From Rhodococcus sp. 06-462-5 (GTDB taxonomy: Bacteria > Actinomycetota > Actinomycetes > Mycobacteriales > Mycobacteriaceae): a stretch of DNA of 64,000 bases. This document shows positions 56,808-64,000 of this stretch, one piece after another. The translations under genes were made by a program, and so were the position numbers. The stretch lies in NCBI RefSeq assembly GCF_002258315.1, contig NZ_NOYD01000014.1, forward strand, positions 1-64,000, in the 5' to 3' direction. The notes under the pieces are model-generated. The model did no database searches and was not told the origin of the DNA. It saw only the letters and a list, made by a program, of their open reading frames with translations. Within the stretch, counting starts at the first letter, position 1, and every line of letters starts with the position of its first letter.

Positions 56808-56974
56808 GATCTGCCCTTCTTGACGGCGTGGTGTCGTGCCGCGCGCGCCCGATAGCCGCATGCTCCGCAACACCATTGCTTATCGGGTCGATCCTGCAGG
56901 AACAGTTGACCGCATCGCGAGGCTTCGCACAACGCCAGGCCAGCAAGGTCCTGCGGGGACCTGAACGTATGGCG
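56804..56974 (-). pseudogene. CGNR-like zinc-finger fragment upstream of the VOC gene
   Basis: In the frame directly after the membrane-protein stop, 56 codons read LALCEASRCGQLFLQDRPDK, then QWCCGACGYRARAARHHAV and a stop that overlaps the VOC start (ATGA). The Cys-x4-CG...W-C-x-x-x-CG-R pattern is the C-terminal CGNR zinc finger of ABATE-type regulators, which normally follows a domain of about 120 residues. No such domain, ATG or good ribosome site is present. It is either a truncated regulator gene or a very small zinc-finger protein starting at TTG 56932. Confidence 0.5.
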
Positions 56975-57469
56975 TCAGCGTCGGTCGACTACGTATTGGA
57001 TGCCGGCGAACACGGCACCGATCACGATCGACGCCGTCAAGCATTCGATCAGGAATACGAGACTCGACTCTCTGAACAGCGGCGACTCCGACATCTGCGC
57101 GGCCATCGAGTCGGGGTGAACCAAGGCAATGCCGGAGACCTGCGGCGGACTGACGGCGGCGGCGGCCCACACGGAAGCTCCGAGAAACATCGACGTCGGC
57201 AGCGGCCACCAGAACGGCGACTGCCGAGATCCTCGAATCCGAGCTGCCGCTGCAACCACGCACAGTGTCAGTGCACCGATGACGAGCGACGACGGAAACC
57301 ACGGCGGACCCTCTTCGGTGAACAGTTGCGCGTAACCGACGATCGACACGCTTCCGCTCTCGCCGGATACAGCCGCTGGGTCGAAGGGTGCAAGGGGCGC
57401 GGCGAAGTGCCACAGAAGGGAGAGCGTCGCTGCAAGGACAACGCCCAAAGCTGCTGCAATCGAGCGCAT
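56975..57469 (-). CDS. Small integral membrane protein
   Basis: A 164-residue protein with about four membrane helices (IAAALGVVLAATLSLLWHFA, SSLVIGALTLCVVAAAARI, TSMFLGASVWAAAAV and LTASIVIGAVFAGIQYVV). I do not recognise a family. The ATG at 57467-57469 overlaps the DUF1737 stop by one base (TGATG), indicating coupled translation in the HxlR operon. Its stop is immediately followed in frame by the zinc-finger fragment. Confidence 0.75.
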   Translation of the reverse strand: MRSIAAALGVVLAATLSLLWHFAAPLAPFDPAAVSGESGSVSIVGYAQLFTEEGPPWFPSSLVIGALTLCVVAAAARIRGSRQSPFWWPLPTSMFLGASVWAAAAVSPPQVSGIALVHPDSMAAQMSESPLFRESSLVFLIECLTASIVIGAVFAGIQYVVDRR

Positions 57470-57669
57470 CAAGGCTTGCTGTCCAGCGGTGGCTCACTCG
57501 ATCCCGGCCACATGACTGCCTGGGCCACCACTACCCCTCGATGGCCGTAGGTCAAAGCCGGTCCACCGTGGAGCTCGTACCCGAGGTTCAGGGCATCGCT
57601 GACGCGGTGGCAAAATGCGGCGTCGTCTGGGCCGGTCAGGACTCGGTATCGAGGCAAACGTCCGGTCAT
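57469..57669 (-). CDS. DUF1737 protein
   Basis: A 66-residue protein with the DUF1737 core: YRVLTGPDDAAFCHRVSDAL followed by NLGYELHGGPALTYG and VVAQAVMWP. The family is small, soluble and of unknown function. Its ATG region overlaps the HxlR stop by 4 bases and its own stop overlaps the membrane-protein start, so it lies in the middle of a tightly packed operon. Confidence 0.85.
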   Translation of the reverse strand: MTGRLPRYRVLTGPDDAAFCHRVSDALNLGYELHGGPALTYGHRGVVVAQAVMWPGSSEPPLDSKP

Positions 57670-58163
57670 GCATCGAATTCTGGCACAGCTCGGTGCCGCG
57701 CGATCTGTACTCTCAGCTCGCTCATCGGCACTTCCGCGCCGTTGTTGTCGGTGATGCGGACGTGCACTGGATTTTCCTGCGCATCAACCACATTGAAGGG
57801 ACCGTCATCGTCCTGTAGATACTCGTCGCCCCATTGCATCAACCCGAGTACGACGGGCAGCAGGTCTTCCCCCATTTTCGTCAGGACGTACTCGTAGCGC
57901 GTTCGTCCTTTGTCGGGGCGGTAGGGCTGTTTGACGAGGATTCCGACGTCCACCAGCTCCTTGAGTCTGGCCGCGCTGCTGGCATCGGTGATGCCCACGC
58001 GTCTGCTGAAGTCGTCGAACCTCGTCGTGCCGTAGAACGCCTCGCGCAGGATGAGCATGGTCGATCGGGTGCCGACCACCGACAGCGCGCGTGCGATGGA
58101 GCAGCGGTCGCCGGCTGTCCAGCTGCCGAGATCGGACAGGGGACCGTCCATGTTGAGGGGCAT
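57666..58163 (-). CDS. HxlR family transcriptional regulator
   Basis: A 165-residue winged-helix regulator: CSIARALSVVGTRSTMLILREAFYGTTRFDDFSRRVGI, then AARLKELVDVGILVKQPY and the wing RYEYVLTKMGEDLLPVV, as in HxlR. A C-terminal beta region of about 45 residues follows. HxlR proteins often respond to aldehydes or redox stress. It is divergent from the thiolase at 58257, with 93 bp between them. That gap holds AT-rich sequence with the inverted elements ATAGT and ACTAT, a probable operator for both directions. Confidence 0.88.
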   Translation of the reverse strand: MPLNMDGPLSDLGSWTAGDRCSIARALSVVGTRSTMLILREAFYGTTRFDDFSRRVGITDASSAARLKELVDVGILVKQPYRPDKGRTRYEYVLTKMGEDLLPVVLGLMQWGDEYLQDDDGPFNVVDAQENPVHVRITDNNGAEVPMSELRVQIARHRAVPEFDA

Positions 58164-58256
58164 GTCACGATAGTACTGACTTTACAAAACTATAGCTAGC
58201 TCGTACGGTGGTGCCAGCGATCCGATAGGAACGGATCGATCGGACAAGGAGCCGTC

Positions 58257-59426
58257 ATGAGAGACGCAGTCATCGTCGAGGCAGTCAGAACCCCGGTCGG
58301 ACGGGGCAAAGCGAACGGAACTTTGCATCCCGAGCATCCTGTGGACCTGATGGCCCATAGTCTGCGGGAAGTTGTGCAGCGCAGTGGAATAGACGCGAAC
58401 CAGATCGACGACGTCATCGGTGGTGTCGTCACCGCAGTGGGTGATCAGGCGTCGAACATGACTCGCCGCGCGGCGCTGGCGGCGGGCTACCCCGAATCCG
58501 TGCCTGCCACCACGGTGGATCGTCAGTGCGGAAGCAGTCAGCAGGCGATTCACTTCGCGGCGCAGGGCGTGATCTCCGGAGCATACGATCTGGCGATTGC
58601 GGCCGGGGCGGAGTCCATGAGTCGAATCCCGATGGGCTCCAACATGATCGGTACCGAAGATCCTGCGGGTGTTGCGTTCGCCGAGAGGTACCCCGAGGGT
58701 CTGGTGCCGCAGGGCATCAGCGCCGAATTGATCGCTGCGCGATGGGGTATCAGCCGCACCGAGATGGACGAGTTCGCATTGTCCAGTCACGCGAAGGCCG
58801 CGGCGGCAACCGAAGAAGGACGCTTCAAGCGAGAGATCACCGCCATCCGTGGGCTCGACCGCGACGAGGGGATCCGTACCGGGTCGACGCCGGAGGCCCT
58901 GGCCGGGCTGCGTCCGGCCTACTACAGCGACACCATGGCGCAGCGGTTCCCCGAAATCGAATGGAACATCACCGCGGGCAACGCAAGTCAGATCAACGAC
59001 GGTAGCGCCGCGGTCATGATCACCACCGGCGAGAAGGCGAAGGAACTCGGGCTCGCTCCGATGGCCAGGCTGCACAGCTTCGCTGTGGTCGGCGACGATC
59101 CTCTGATGATGCTCACCGCGGTCATCCCGGCCACACGGAAAGTGCTCGCCAAGGCCGGGCTGACGATGAACGACATCGACCTGTTCGAGGTCAACGAGGC
59201 CTTCGCCTCCGTGGTGCTCGCGTGGGCCAAGGAGACCGGCGCCGATCCGAGCAAGGTGAACGTCAACGGCGGTGCCATCGCGATCGGTCACCCCCTCGGC
59301 GGCAGCGGTGCGCGCATCATGACGACGATGGTTCACGCGCTCGCCGAACGTGAGCAGCGCTTCGGACTGCAGGTGATGTGCGAGGCGGGCGGCCTGTCGA
59401 ACGCGACCATCGTCGAACGCCTGTAA
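58257..59426 (+). CDS. Acetyl-CoA acyltransferase/thiolase
   Basis: A 389-residue thiolase. The nucleophilic cysteine lies in TTVDRQCGSSQQAIHFAAQG, catalytic His in GHPLGGSGARI, and the C-terminal Cys in MCEAGGLSNATI; the middle part has VNEAFASVVLAW. It cleaves 3-oxoacyl-CoA or joins acetyl units. It is divergent from the HxlR gene and may belong to its regulon. The ATG at 58257-58259 follows a GGAG site. The stop codon TAA runs into palindromic repeat copy 3. Confidence 0.93.
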   Translation: MRDAVIVEAVRTPVGRGKANGTLHPEHPVDLMAHSLREVVQRSGIDANQIDDVIGGVVTAVGDQASNMTRRAALAAGYPESVPATTVDRQCGSSQQAIHFAAQGVISGAYDLAIAAGAESMSRIPMGSNMIGTEDPAGVAFAERYPEGLVPQGISAELIAARWGISRTEMDEFALSSHAKAAAATEEGRFKREITAIRGLDRDEGIRTGSTPEALAGLRPAYYSDTMAQRFPEIEWNITAGNASQINDGSAAVMITTGEKAKELGLAPMARLHSFAVVGDDPLMMLTAVIPATRKVLAKAGLTMNDIDLFEVNEAFASVVLAWAKETGADPSKVNVNGGAIAIGHPLGGSGARIMTTMVHALAEREQRFGLQVMCEAGGLSNATIVERL

Positions 59427-59436
59427 GTGCCTGCGG

Positions 59437-59482
59437 CAGTGGTGTGTTTATGTGCCCCAGGCGGCACATGAACACACCACTG
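59437..59482. terminator. Stop-abutting palindrome, repeat family copy 3
   Basis: CAGTGGTGTGTTTATGTGCC pairs with GGCACATGAACACACCACTG, with one G-T pair. Compared with other copies, both arms have changed together (GTTTATGTGCC with GGCACATGAAC), so base pairing is conserved while sequence is not. The thiolase stop is the start of the flank TAAGTGCCTGCGGCAGTGG. It separates the thiolase from the HSP20 promoter. Confidence 0.8.
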
Positions 59483-59497
59483 CGTAGCAATTCCCTC

Positions 59498-59524
59498 TTG
59501 GCACTCTCCGGTGGAGAGTGCTAA
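59498..59524 (+). promoter_or_regulatory. CIRCE element (HrcA operator) before HSP20
   Basis: TTGGCACTC-N9-GAGTGCTAA matches the CIRCE consensus TTAGCACTC-N9-GAGTGCTAA with one base changed. It lies 70 bp upstream of the HSP20 start. HrcA binds CIRCE and represses heat-shock genes until stress. Confidence 0.9.
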
Positions 59525-59594
59525 TTTGGGTCTCGCACAGTGAGAGGCGGCCCGCCGCTGGGGCGGACGCATCGTCGTACAGGAGGTGGTTGCT

Positions 59595-60035
59595 GTGCTT
59601 CGCTTCGATCCGTTCCGTGACCTCGACTCGATTGCTGCCGGGATGCTCGGCGCGACCAGTGGTTCGGACCGTGCACCCAGGTTCATGCCGATGGACCTGT
59701 ACAAACTCGATGACCACTACGTTCTCAACGCGGATCTGCCCGGTGTCGATCCGGGCTCGATCGATGTGGACGTCGATCGCGGCACTCTCACGTTGACCGC
59801 GCATCGCACCGCGCCCACCAGTGATGGCGTGCAGTGGCTTTCGTCGGAGCGATTCGCCGGAACGTATCGTCGCCAGCTCTCGCTCGGTGACGGTGTCGAC
59901 GCGGAGAAGATCTCGGCCTCCTACGACAACGGCGTGCTGACGGTGACGATTCCCCTCGCTGCCCGCGCCAAGCCACGCAAGATCGAGATCGCCCACGACA
60001 ACACGCAACGAACCATCGAGACCCAGACCGCCTGA
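59595..60035 (+). CDS. Small heat shock protein, HSP20/alpha-crystallin family
   Basis: A 146-residue chaperone. N-terminal region LRFDPFRDLDSIAAGMLG, alpha-crystallin domain (about 32-130) with YVLNADLPGVDPGSIDVDVDRGTLTLTAH and the conserved ASYDNGVLTVTIPLAARAKPRKIEI (in pieces). It holds unfolding proteins as an oligomer in the cytoplasm. The GTG at 59595 has an AGGAGG site eight bases upstream. The CIRCE element upstream indicates HrcA-controlled heat-shock induction. Its stop TGA abuts palindrome copy 4. Confidence 0.92.
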   Translation: MLRFDPFRDLDSIAAGMLGATSGSDRAPRFMPMDLYKLDDHYVLNADLPGVDPGSIDVDVDRGTLTLTAHRTAPTSDGVQWLSSERFAGTYRRQLSLGDGVDAEKISASYDNGVLTVTIPLAARAKPRKIEIAHDNTQRTIETQTA

Positions 60036-60044
60036 GTGCCGAAG

Positions 60045-60090
60045 CAGTGGTGTGGTTGGGTGCCCCCTGCGGCACCCAACCACACCACTG
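60045..60090. terminator. Stop-abutting palindrome, repeat family copy 4
   Basis: A perfect 20-bp arm (CAGTGGTGTGGTTGGGTGCC) and its complement around CCCTGC. HSP20's stop enters the left flank (TGAGTGCC...GCAGTGG) and, on the other strand, the TenA-like gene's stop TAG enters the right flank (TAGTGCCTGCGGCAGTGG). It is thus a shared terminator for convergent genes. Confidence 0.85.
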
Positions 60091-60099
60091 CCGCAGGCA

Positions 60100-60726
60100 C
60101 TAGTTCATCGCCGCGTTGTGGAATTCGTTCTCGGCGGCCAACATTCCTGCGAACCACTCGTCGAGCGTTGCATCGTCCACAGCGTTCATGGCGTCGACCT
60201 CTCGGGCCAACGCGTCGACCTGCGCCACGAAGGCAGGTCGGGTGTGCATTTCTATCCACTCCTGCAGCGCCGGTTCGCGATCGGCCGACGTATCGAGTGC
60301 TGCGCTGCACCAGGACAGGTACAGGGTCTCGGCGGCGAACATCGCCACCAGTGCCGCAGCCCTACCGTCTCGACGGGCAAGTCCCAGTGCGTAGTCGGAC
60401 AGCACGGACGAACTCTCGATCAACTCGTCGATGTCACCGTCGTACGGAAACTGCTCGCGTAGCCCGGCGAAGTACTCCCGCTGCTCACCGACGAGATTCG
60501 ACAGTGACACCACATGATCGGTTGCGTCGTCCAAGGACACGGACTCTGCGACGACGAGTCCCAGGATACGCACCGCGGTGAGTACGAACGCCTCCTCGAT
60601 CACCAGGTAACGCCGGAAGTCGTCGTCGCTCAATGTGCCGTCGATCGATTCGACGATGAAGGGAACTCGCTGCGCAGCAACGAGGTTGTGATGTTGCCGC
60701 GCAATCAGTTCGGCGGAGCGACTCAT
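60100..60726 (-). CDS. TenA family protein (thiaminase II-like)
   Basis: A 208-residue all-helical protein. SAELIARQHHNLVAAQRVPFIVESIDGTLSDDDFRRYLVIEEAFV and later FAAETLYLSWC, with Glu and Cys, match TenA. TenA proteins hydrolyse degraded thiamine to rescue the pyrimidine; some members act on other N-linked substrates or are regulators. The ATG at 60724-60726 overlaps the stop of the upstream GATase1-like gene (ATGA). It is the last gene of the transporter operon, which suggests a role in using a taken-up compound. Confidence 0.75.
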   Translation of the reverse strand: MSRSAELIARQHHNLVAAQRVPFIVESIDGTLSDDDFRRYLVIEEAFVLTAVRILGLVVAESVSLDDATDHVVSLSNLVGEQREYFAGLREQFPYDGDIDELIESSSVLSDYALGLARRDGRAAALVAMFAAETLYLSWCSAALDTSADREPALQEWIEMHTRPAFVAQVDALAREVDAMNAVDDATLDEWFAGMLAAENEFHNAAMN

Positions 60727-61475
60727 TCCGCGGACAACCAGGTGATCAGGCCGTCGAACAGATCGGCGTAGCCGAGCCACTGCTCGCAGAACTCCGGCGG
60801 TGCCCAGTGCGGCGAGCAGTCCGAGGTGAAGACCGCCGAGCGGCCCTTGCCATATGTGCCCGCAGCGACGAGCGGATCTCCGTTGATGGTGGCGGGGACG
60901 GCAACTCCGTCTTTGGCGATCACTCGGTTGTAGCCCAGCAGTGCAGGCCACTCGATCCCACTGGCGCTCACTGTGGGGTGCTTGTCGTCGACGACCACGG
61001 GGACCATGCCGCCGGGGGTCTCCACGCGATCGTCTTCGGCGAGCATCGTCACCGGGAGAGCGTCTGCGAGTGCTGTCTGCCGAAACGCGGCTCGAGCCTG
61101 GAATCCGGAGAACGAGAGGTAACCGCCGATCATCAGCAGCGCACCGCCGTCGTGCACCCAGTTCCTGAGCTCCACCAGTCGGTCCTCGCCCGCCTGAAAA
61201 CGATCGAAGACGTTGGGCGCGAGCTGAATCGAGTTGGCACCGATGTCCGAGAGGACGATGACGTCGTAGGCGGACAGAGCCTCGGCGTTACCGGGGAACT
61301 GCGTCGGCACCAGATGCGCCGGCATGTGCACCACGTCGTGTCCGCGGGAGACCAGGGCATCCTTGAGTGGTCCGACACCCTCGACGTAGGAGTGCACGGT
61401 GAATTCGTCGACGCCTTTGACGTGCGTCGAGGTCGTCATCCAGCTTTCACCGGCGATCAGAACTTTCTTACCCAT
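60723..61475 (-). CDS. GATase1-like protein (class I glutamine amidotransferase fold)
   Basis: A 250-residue flavodoxin/GATase-like fold: KKVLIAGESWMTTSTHVKGVDEF, then LKDALVSRGHDVVHMPAHL and AYDVIVLSDIGANSIQ. It resembles PF07090-type proteins. The classical amidotransferase catalytic cysteine is not seen, so it may bind a sugar-like compound. Its start (ATG 61475) is 9 bp after the phosphotriesterase-like gene stop. It is coupled to the TenA-like gene by overlap. Confidence 0.72.
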   Translation of the reverse strand: MGKKVLIAGESWMTTSTHVKGVDEFTVHSYVEGVGPLKDALVSRGHDVVHMPAHLVPTQFPGNAEALSAYDVIVLSDIGANSIQLAPNVFDRFQAGEDRLVELRNWVHDGGALLMIGGYLSFSGFQARAAFRQTALADALPVTMLAEDDRVETPGGMVPVVVDDKHPTVSASGIEWPALLGYNRVIAKDGVAVPATINGDPLVAAGTYGKGRSAVFTSDCSPHWAPPEFCEQWLGYADLFDGLITWLSAE

Positions 61476-61484
61476 GGTGGTTCT

Positions 61485-62513
61485 CTATCCTTTTCCGGCG
61501 CTCTCGAAGAGCGACCTCGGGTTGTCTCGCATGAGCGAGGACACGTGCTGGGGATCGATTCCGCTTCGCACGAGTCTTGCTGCGAAAGAGACTGGTACGT
61601 AGGCCAAACCGTTGCCACCGAATGTGCGGAGCATCGACTTGAGGAACAGGTCGTGACTGAGGAGCAATTGCCGTCGGTATCCGCCGCCGATGAGACCGGC
61701 GACCGCGAAGGCGGTGTCGGCGGGCGACGGAGACTGGCCCTCACCCGGGAACTCGAAGGGCATGCCGATCATGTCGAATTCCAGATACACCCCGCGATCA
61801 CCCAGAGCGCATTGGTAGTCGGGATCGTTGCCAGACGGGTCCATGTGGCAGAGCACCACAGCACTCGGGTCGACACCCATCTCCTCGAGGACGATGTCGA
61901 GCACTTCGTGCCCACGCCGCTGCCAGCCCGGAAGGTGAACGAACAGTGGTACAGCGACTTCTCGTTGCGCAACGCATGCCGCGCGTAACGCCTTCTTCTC
62001 GGCGGCGGTGAACGACGGCGAGACACCGATCTCCCCGATGACCCCGGGGCGAGGCCCGTTGTTCGAGGAGAACTCGGCAACGAGTCCCGACGCGAGTTGG
62101 TCGATGCTCAGCGAGTCGACCTCGGCCGGGTGCGTGGCCTCGAGGTACCAGCCCGAGCCCATGACGACCCGGACCCCCGAGTCGCGGGAGTATCGTTCCA
62201 GTATCTCGGGTCGACGACCGATGCCCGGTGGTGTCAGATCGACGACGGTCGTCCCGCCGTGGTCGGCAAAGGTTTTCAGGTCCGCCAACACAGCCGCCGC
62301 GTCGTCGATCCGACAATTGTCGGCGCTGTGATACGGATTGTCGTGCAACAGCCAGGCGTCCGAGGCGGAGATCGGCCCGGAGAGGATTTGCGCCACAGTG
62401 GGATCGGGCGATTCCGAGTACGCCACCGAGGCGTCGTTGTGCAGGTGCTCGTGTGGTAACACCAGCCCCAGCTCGCTCGAGTCGACCGGCCCCGTGACCG
62501 TCCGGACGATCAC
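61485..62513 (-). CDS. Phosphotriesterase-family amidohydrolase (PTE/lactonase-like)
   Basis: A 342-residue TIM-barrel metal hydrolase. The N-terminal metal pair is in LPHEHLHND; other ligands lie in VIGEIGVSPSF (Glu or bridging residue), FVHLPGW, CHMDPSGND and LLSHDLF. Relatives act as lactonases, phosphotriesterases or carboxylate hydrolases. Here it is linked to a sugar-type ABC transporter and is probably cytoplasmic, cleaving an imported lactone or ester; the substrate is unknown. The GTG at 62513 overlaps the permease stop by 4 bases. Confidence 0.86.
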   Translation of the reverse strand: MIVRTVTGPVDSSELGLVLPHEHLHNDASVAYSESPDPTVAQILSGPISASDAWLLHDNPYHSADNCRIDDAAAVLADLKTFADHGGTTVVDLTPPGIGRRPEILERYSRDSGVRVVMGSGWYLEATHPAEVDSLSIDQLASGLVAEFSSNNGPRPGVIGEIGVSPSFTAAEKKALRAACVAQREVAVPLFVHLPGWQRRGHEVLDIVLEEMGVDPSAVVLCHMDPSGNDPDYQCALGDRGVYLEFDMIGMPFEFPGEGQSPSPADTAFAVAGLIGGGYRRQLLLSHDLFLKSMLRTFGGNGLAYVPVSFAARLVRSGIDPQHVSSLMRDNPRSLFESAGKG

Positions 62514-63544
62514 TGCTTGCCCGGTGCGCTCTGCAGGTGCTTGAACAGTGACGCCAACGAATGCCCACGCATGTTGATCCAGATGGCGACGAGCAGCACG
62601 ATTCCGGTGATGATCGGCGTGAGGAAGGGGCTCACGCCGAGCAGCGTCAGCCCGTTGGCGATGATGCCGGTGAGGACCGCACCGATCACGGTGCCGACCA
62701 CCGTGCCTCGTCCCCCGAACAGGTTGGTACCACCGAGCACCACCGCGGTGATGACGGTCAGCTCGAAACCGTTGGCGGAGTTGGCCGAGCCCGATCCCAG
62801 TCGTGCGGCGATGAGCAGGCCCGCAATGCCTGCGGCAAGACCGGTGAACACCAGCGTCATCATCAACACTCGACGGGTGTTGACGCCGGAGCGTCGAACG
62901 GATTCGACGTTGGAACCGATCCCGGTGACGTAGCGGCCGAAGCGTGTGCGGCTCAATGCAACTGCGCCGATGACGACCACGGCGAGGGCGATCCACGCGC
63001 TCGCCGAGAATCCGAGCCAGGACGCAGTGCCGAGCTTGGCGAACGCGGTGCCCGGGGTGATGGGGACCGAGAAGCCCTCGGTGCGGTACAGCGCGATGCC
63101 GCGGATGATGGACAGCGTGGCGAGGGTGACGATGAACGGTGGAATGCCCTGGTAGGCAGCGAGCCAACCGTTGACCAGGCCCCATGCTGCGCCCATCAGT
63201 GGAGCCGCGACGAACACCACCGAGGAGTCGACGCCTGCCTGGATGAGCTCGGCGCTCATCGCGGCGACGAAGGCGACGGTCGCTCCGACGGATAGGTCGA
63301 TCTGGCCGGTGGTGATCACGAACGTCATCGCGACGGCGATGATCAGAACCGGCGCGATCTGAGTGGCGAGGTTGGAGATGTTGGTGAACGTCAGGAACGA
63401 CGACGTGGTCACCGAGAAGACGAGAGCCACCGCGACGGTGACCGCGAGCATGGCCAGGGTCGGCTTGTTGGTCTGCTGCCACAGTGTCGGTCGCGCAGCG
63501 AGTTTCGCGACACTGGGCTGTGCGTTCTTGTCGAGAGTGCTCAT
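62510..63544 (-). CDS. Sugar-type ABC transporter permease (RbsC-like, CUT2)
   Basis: A 344-residue permease with eight to ten helices and the RbsC signature regions FVITTGQIDLSVGATVAFVA, GLVNGWLAAYQGIPPFIVTL and VLGGTNLFGGRGTVVGTVIG. It moves a small carbohydrate-like or polyol-like compound together with the ATPase encoded upstream. The ATG at 63542-63544 overlaps the ATPase stop (ATGA). It is followed by the hydrolase gene with a 4-base overlap. Confidence 0.92.
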   Translation of the reverse strand: MSTLDKNAQPSVAKLAARPTLWQQTNKPTLAMLAVTVAVALVFSVTTSSFLTFTNISNLATQIAPVLIIAVAMTFVITTGQIDLSVGATVAFVAAMSAELIQAGVDSSVVFVAAPLMGAAWGLVNGWLAAYQGIPPFIVTLATLSIIRGIALYRTEGFSVPITPGTAFAKLGTASWLGFSASAWIALAVVVIGAVALSRTRFGRYVTGIGSNVESVRRSGVNTRRVLMMTLVFTGLAAGIAGLLIAARLGSGSANSANGFELTVITAVVLGGTNLFGGRGTVVGTVIGAVLTGIIANGLTLLGVSPFLTPIITGIVLLVAIWINMRGHSLASLFKHLQSAPGKQ

Positions 63545-64000
63545 GGGCGGCCTTCCGGCGAGGACGGTGAACGCTGGGGAACCGGAGTGCGAGTGATCAG
63601 GCCGACGAGCGATTCGATGTTCAGCTCACCGATCGGTACGTCGTCGACGCTCTGTCCCTCGTACATGACGGTGATCCGGTCGCAGACCCGGAACAGATCC
63701 TGCAGGCGGTGGGTCACGAGGATGACGCCGACGCCCTGTGCCGCAACGTCCGTGATGAGTTTCAGGACCGATTCCACCTCGGCGACGGCCAGTGCGGCCG
63801 TCGGTTCGTCGAGGATCAGCACGTCGGGACGGAACGAGACGGCCCGGGCGATGGCGACGGTCTGCCGCTGCCCGCCCGAGAGTTGGCCGATCTCCTGGTA
63901 CGTCGACTTCACTTTGACATGTAGGTCCGCGAGGATCTTCGCGGCACGTTCGTGCATGCCGTGCCGGTCCAGGAACGGTCCCTTGCGGGGTTCACGGCCG
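63541..64000 (-). CDS. Sugar-type ABC transporter ATP-binding protein, 3' part (RbsA-like)
   Basis: Only the C-terminal part is in the window; the frame stays open to the right edge. It has the signature IGQLSGGQRQTVAIARAV, Walker B VLILDEPTAAL and the switch His in VILVTHRLQDLF, then a short C-terminal tail. The tail ends soon after one ATPase domain, so this may be a single-domain ATPase or the second half of a two-domain RbsA; the Walker A is outside. Its stop overlaps the permease start. Confidence 0.88.
   Translation of the reverse strand, partial: GREPRKGPFLDRHGMHERAAKILADLHVKVKSTYQEIGQLSGGQRQTVAIARAVSFRPDVLILDEPTAALAVAEVESVLKLITDVAAQGVGVILVTHRLQDLFRVCDRITVMYEGQSVDDVPIGELNIESLVGLITRTPVPQRSPSSPEGRP

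Noticed and set aside
60727..61484. TPP riboswitch for the TenA-like gene
   Set aside because: The gene is inside an operon with overlapping frames; a leader would be outside the window and none is visible internally.

Overview
The window is high-GC chromosomal DNA of a mycolic-acid actinomycete, most likely Rhodococcus sensu lato (Nocardiaceae). The evidence is an AftD arabinosyltransferase with its DUF2613 partner, LpqI, HtdX-FabG4-FadA2-FadE5, a fused HadA/HadB dehydratase, an Rv1355c-type ThiF/nitroreductase protein, and gene orders I remember from Mycobacterium tuberculosis (Rv0227c-Rv0228, Rv0236c-Rv0238, Rv0241c-Rv0245, Rv0535-Rv0541c, Rv1354c-Rv1355c). The genus is an inference; no rRNA gene is present.

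Layout. 1-8.1 kb: the 3' end of a nitrilase-fold gene, a DUF3068 membrane protein, an acyltransferase, the giant AftD gene, a DUF2613 mini-protein and a universal stress protein. 8.2-13.8 kb: LpqI, a TetR regulator, htdX-fabG4 and fadA2. 13.9-25.2 kb separates fadA2 from fadE5 and looks accessory: a five-gene branched-chain-amino-acid-type ABC transporter with a divergent PucR regulator, a VanW-family protein, a flavin reductase, and a DUF559 gene flanked on both sides by pairs of about 90-bp nested-palindrome repeats. 25.3-29.7 kb: fadE5, a methyltransferase, a DUF4185 secreted protein, MarR and a small membrane protein. 29.9-36.3 kb: a tight minus-strand run (glycosyltransferases, epimerase, MTA phosphorylase), then a polytopic membrane protein, a methyltransferase/membrane pair and a lipoprotein. 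36.5-43.2 kb: GMC oxidoreductase plus aldehyde dehydrogenase with a divergent PucR regulator, a secreted lipase and a secreted GH16 glucanase. 43.5-48.4 kb: tRNA-Gly(CCC) with tandem repeats at its 3' end, then GGDEF-EAL, ThiF-nitroreductase and a FeeM-like acyltransferase. 48.5-55.1 kb: dCTP deaminase, then an Hsp70/actin-like group with CYTH-CHAD and ANTAR proteins. 55.1-60.1 kb: HadAB, a small HxlR operon, a thiolase and a CIRCE-controlled HSP20. 60.1-64 kb: an operon of sugar-type ABC transporter, phosphotriesterase-like, GATase1-like and TenA-like genes, cut by the window edge.

How genes work together. FadE5, HtdX, FabG4 and FadA2 could together run one beta-oxidation turn through (R)-3-hydroxyacyl intermediates. 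Matching TTACT-N4-AGTAA-type palindromes lie before the TetR gene, between fabG4 and fadA2, and before fadE5, so the four enzymes and the regulator probably form one regulon.

The main candidates for undescribed biology are the c-di-GMP/ThiF/FeeM-like locus, the membrane-anchored Hsp70-like group, the repeats around the DUF559 gene, and a family of stop-codon-abutting palindromes (586-631, 56235-56278, 59437-59482, 60045-60090).
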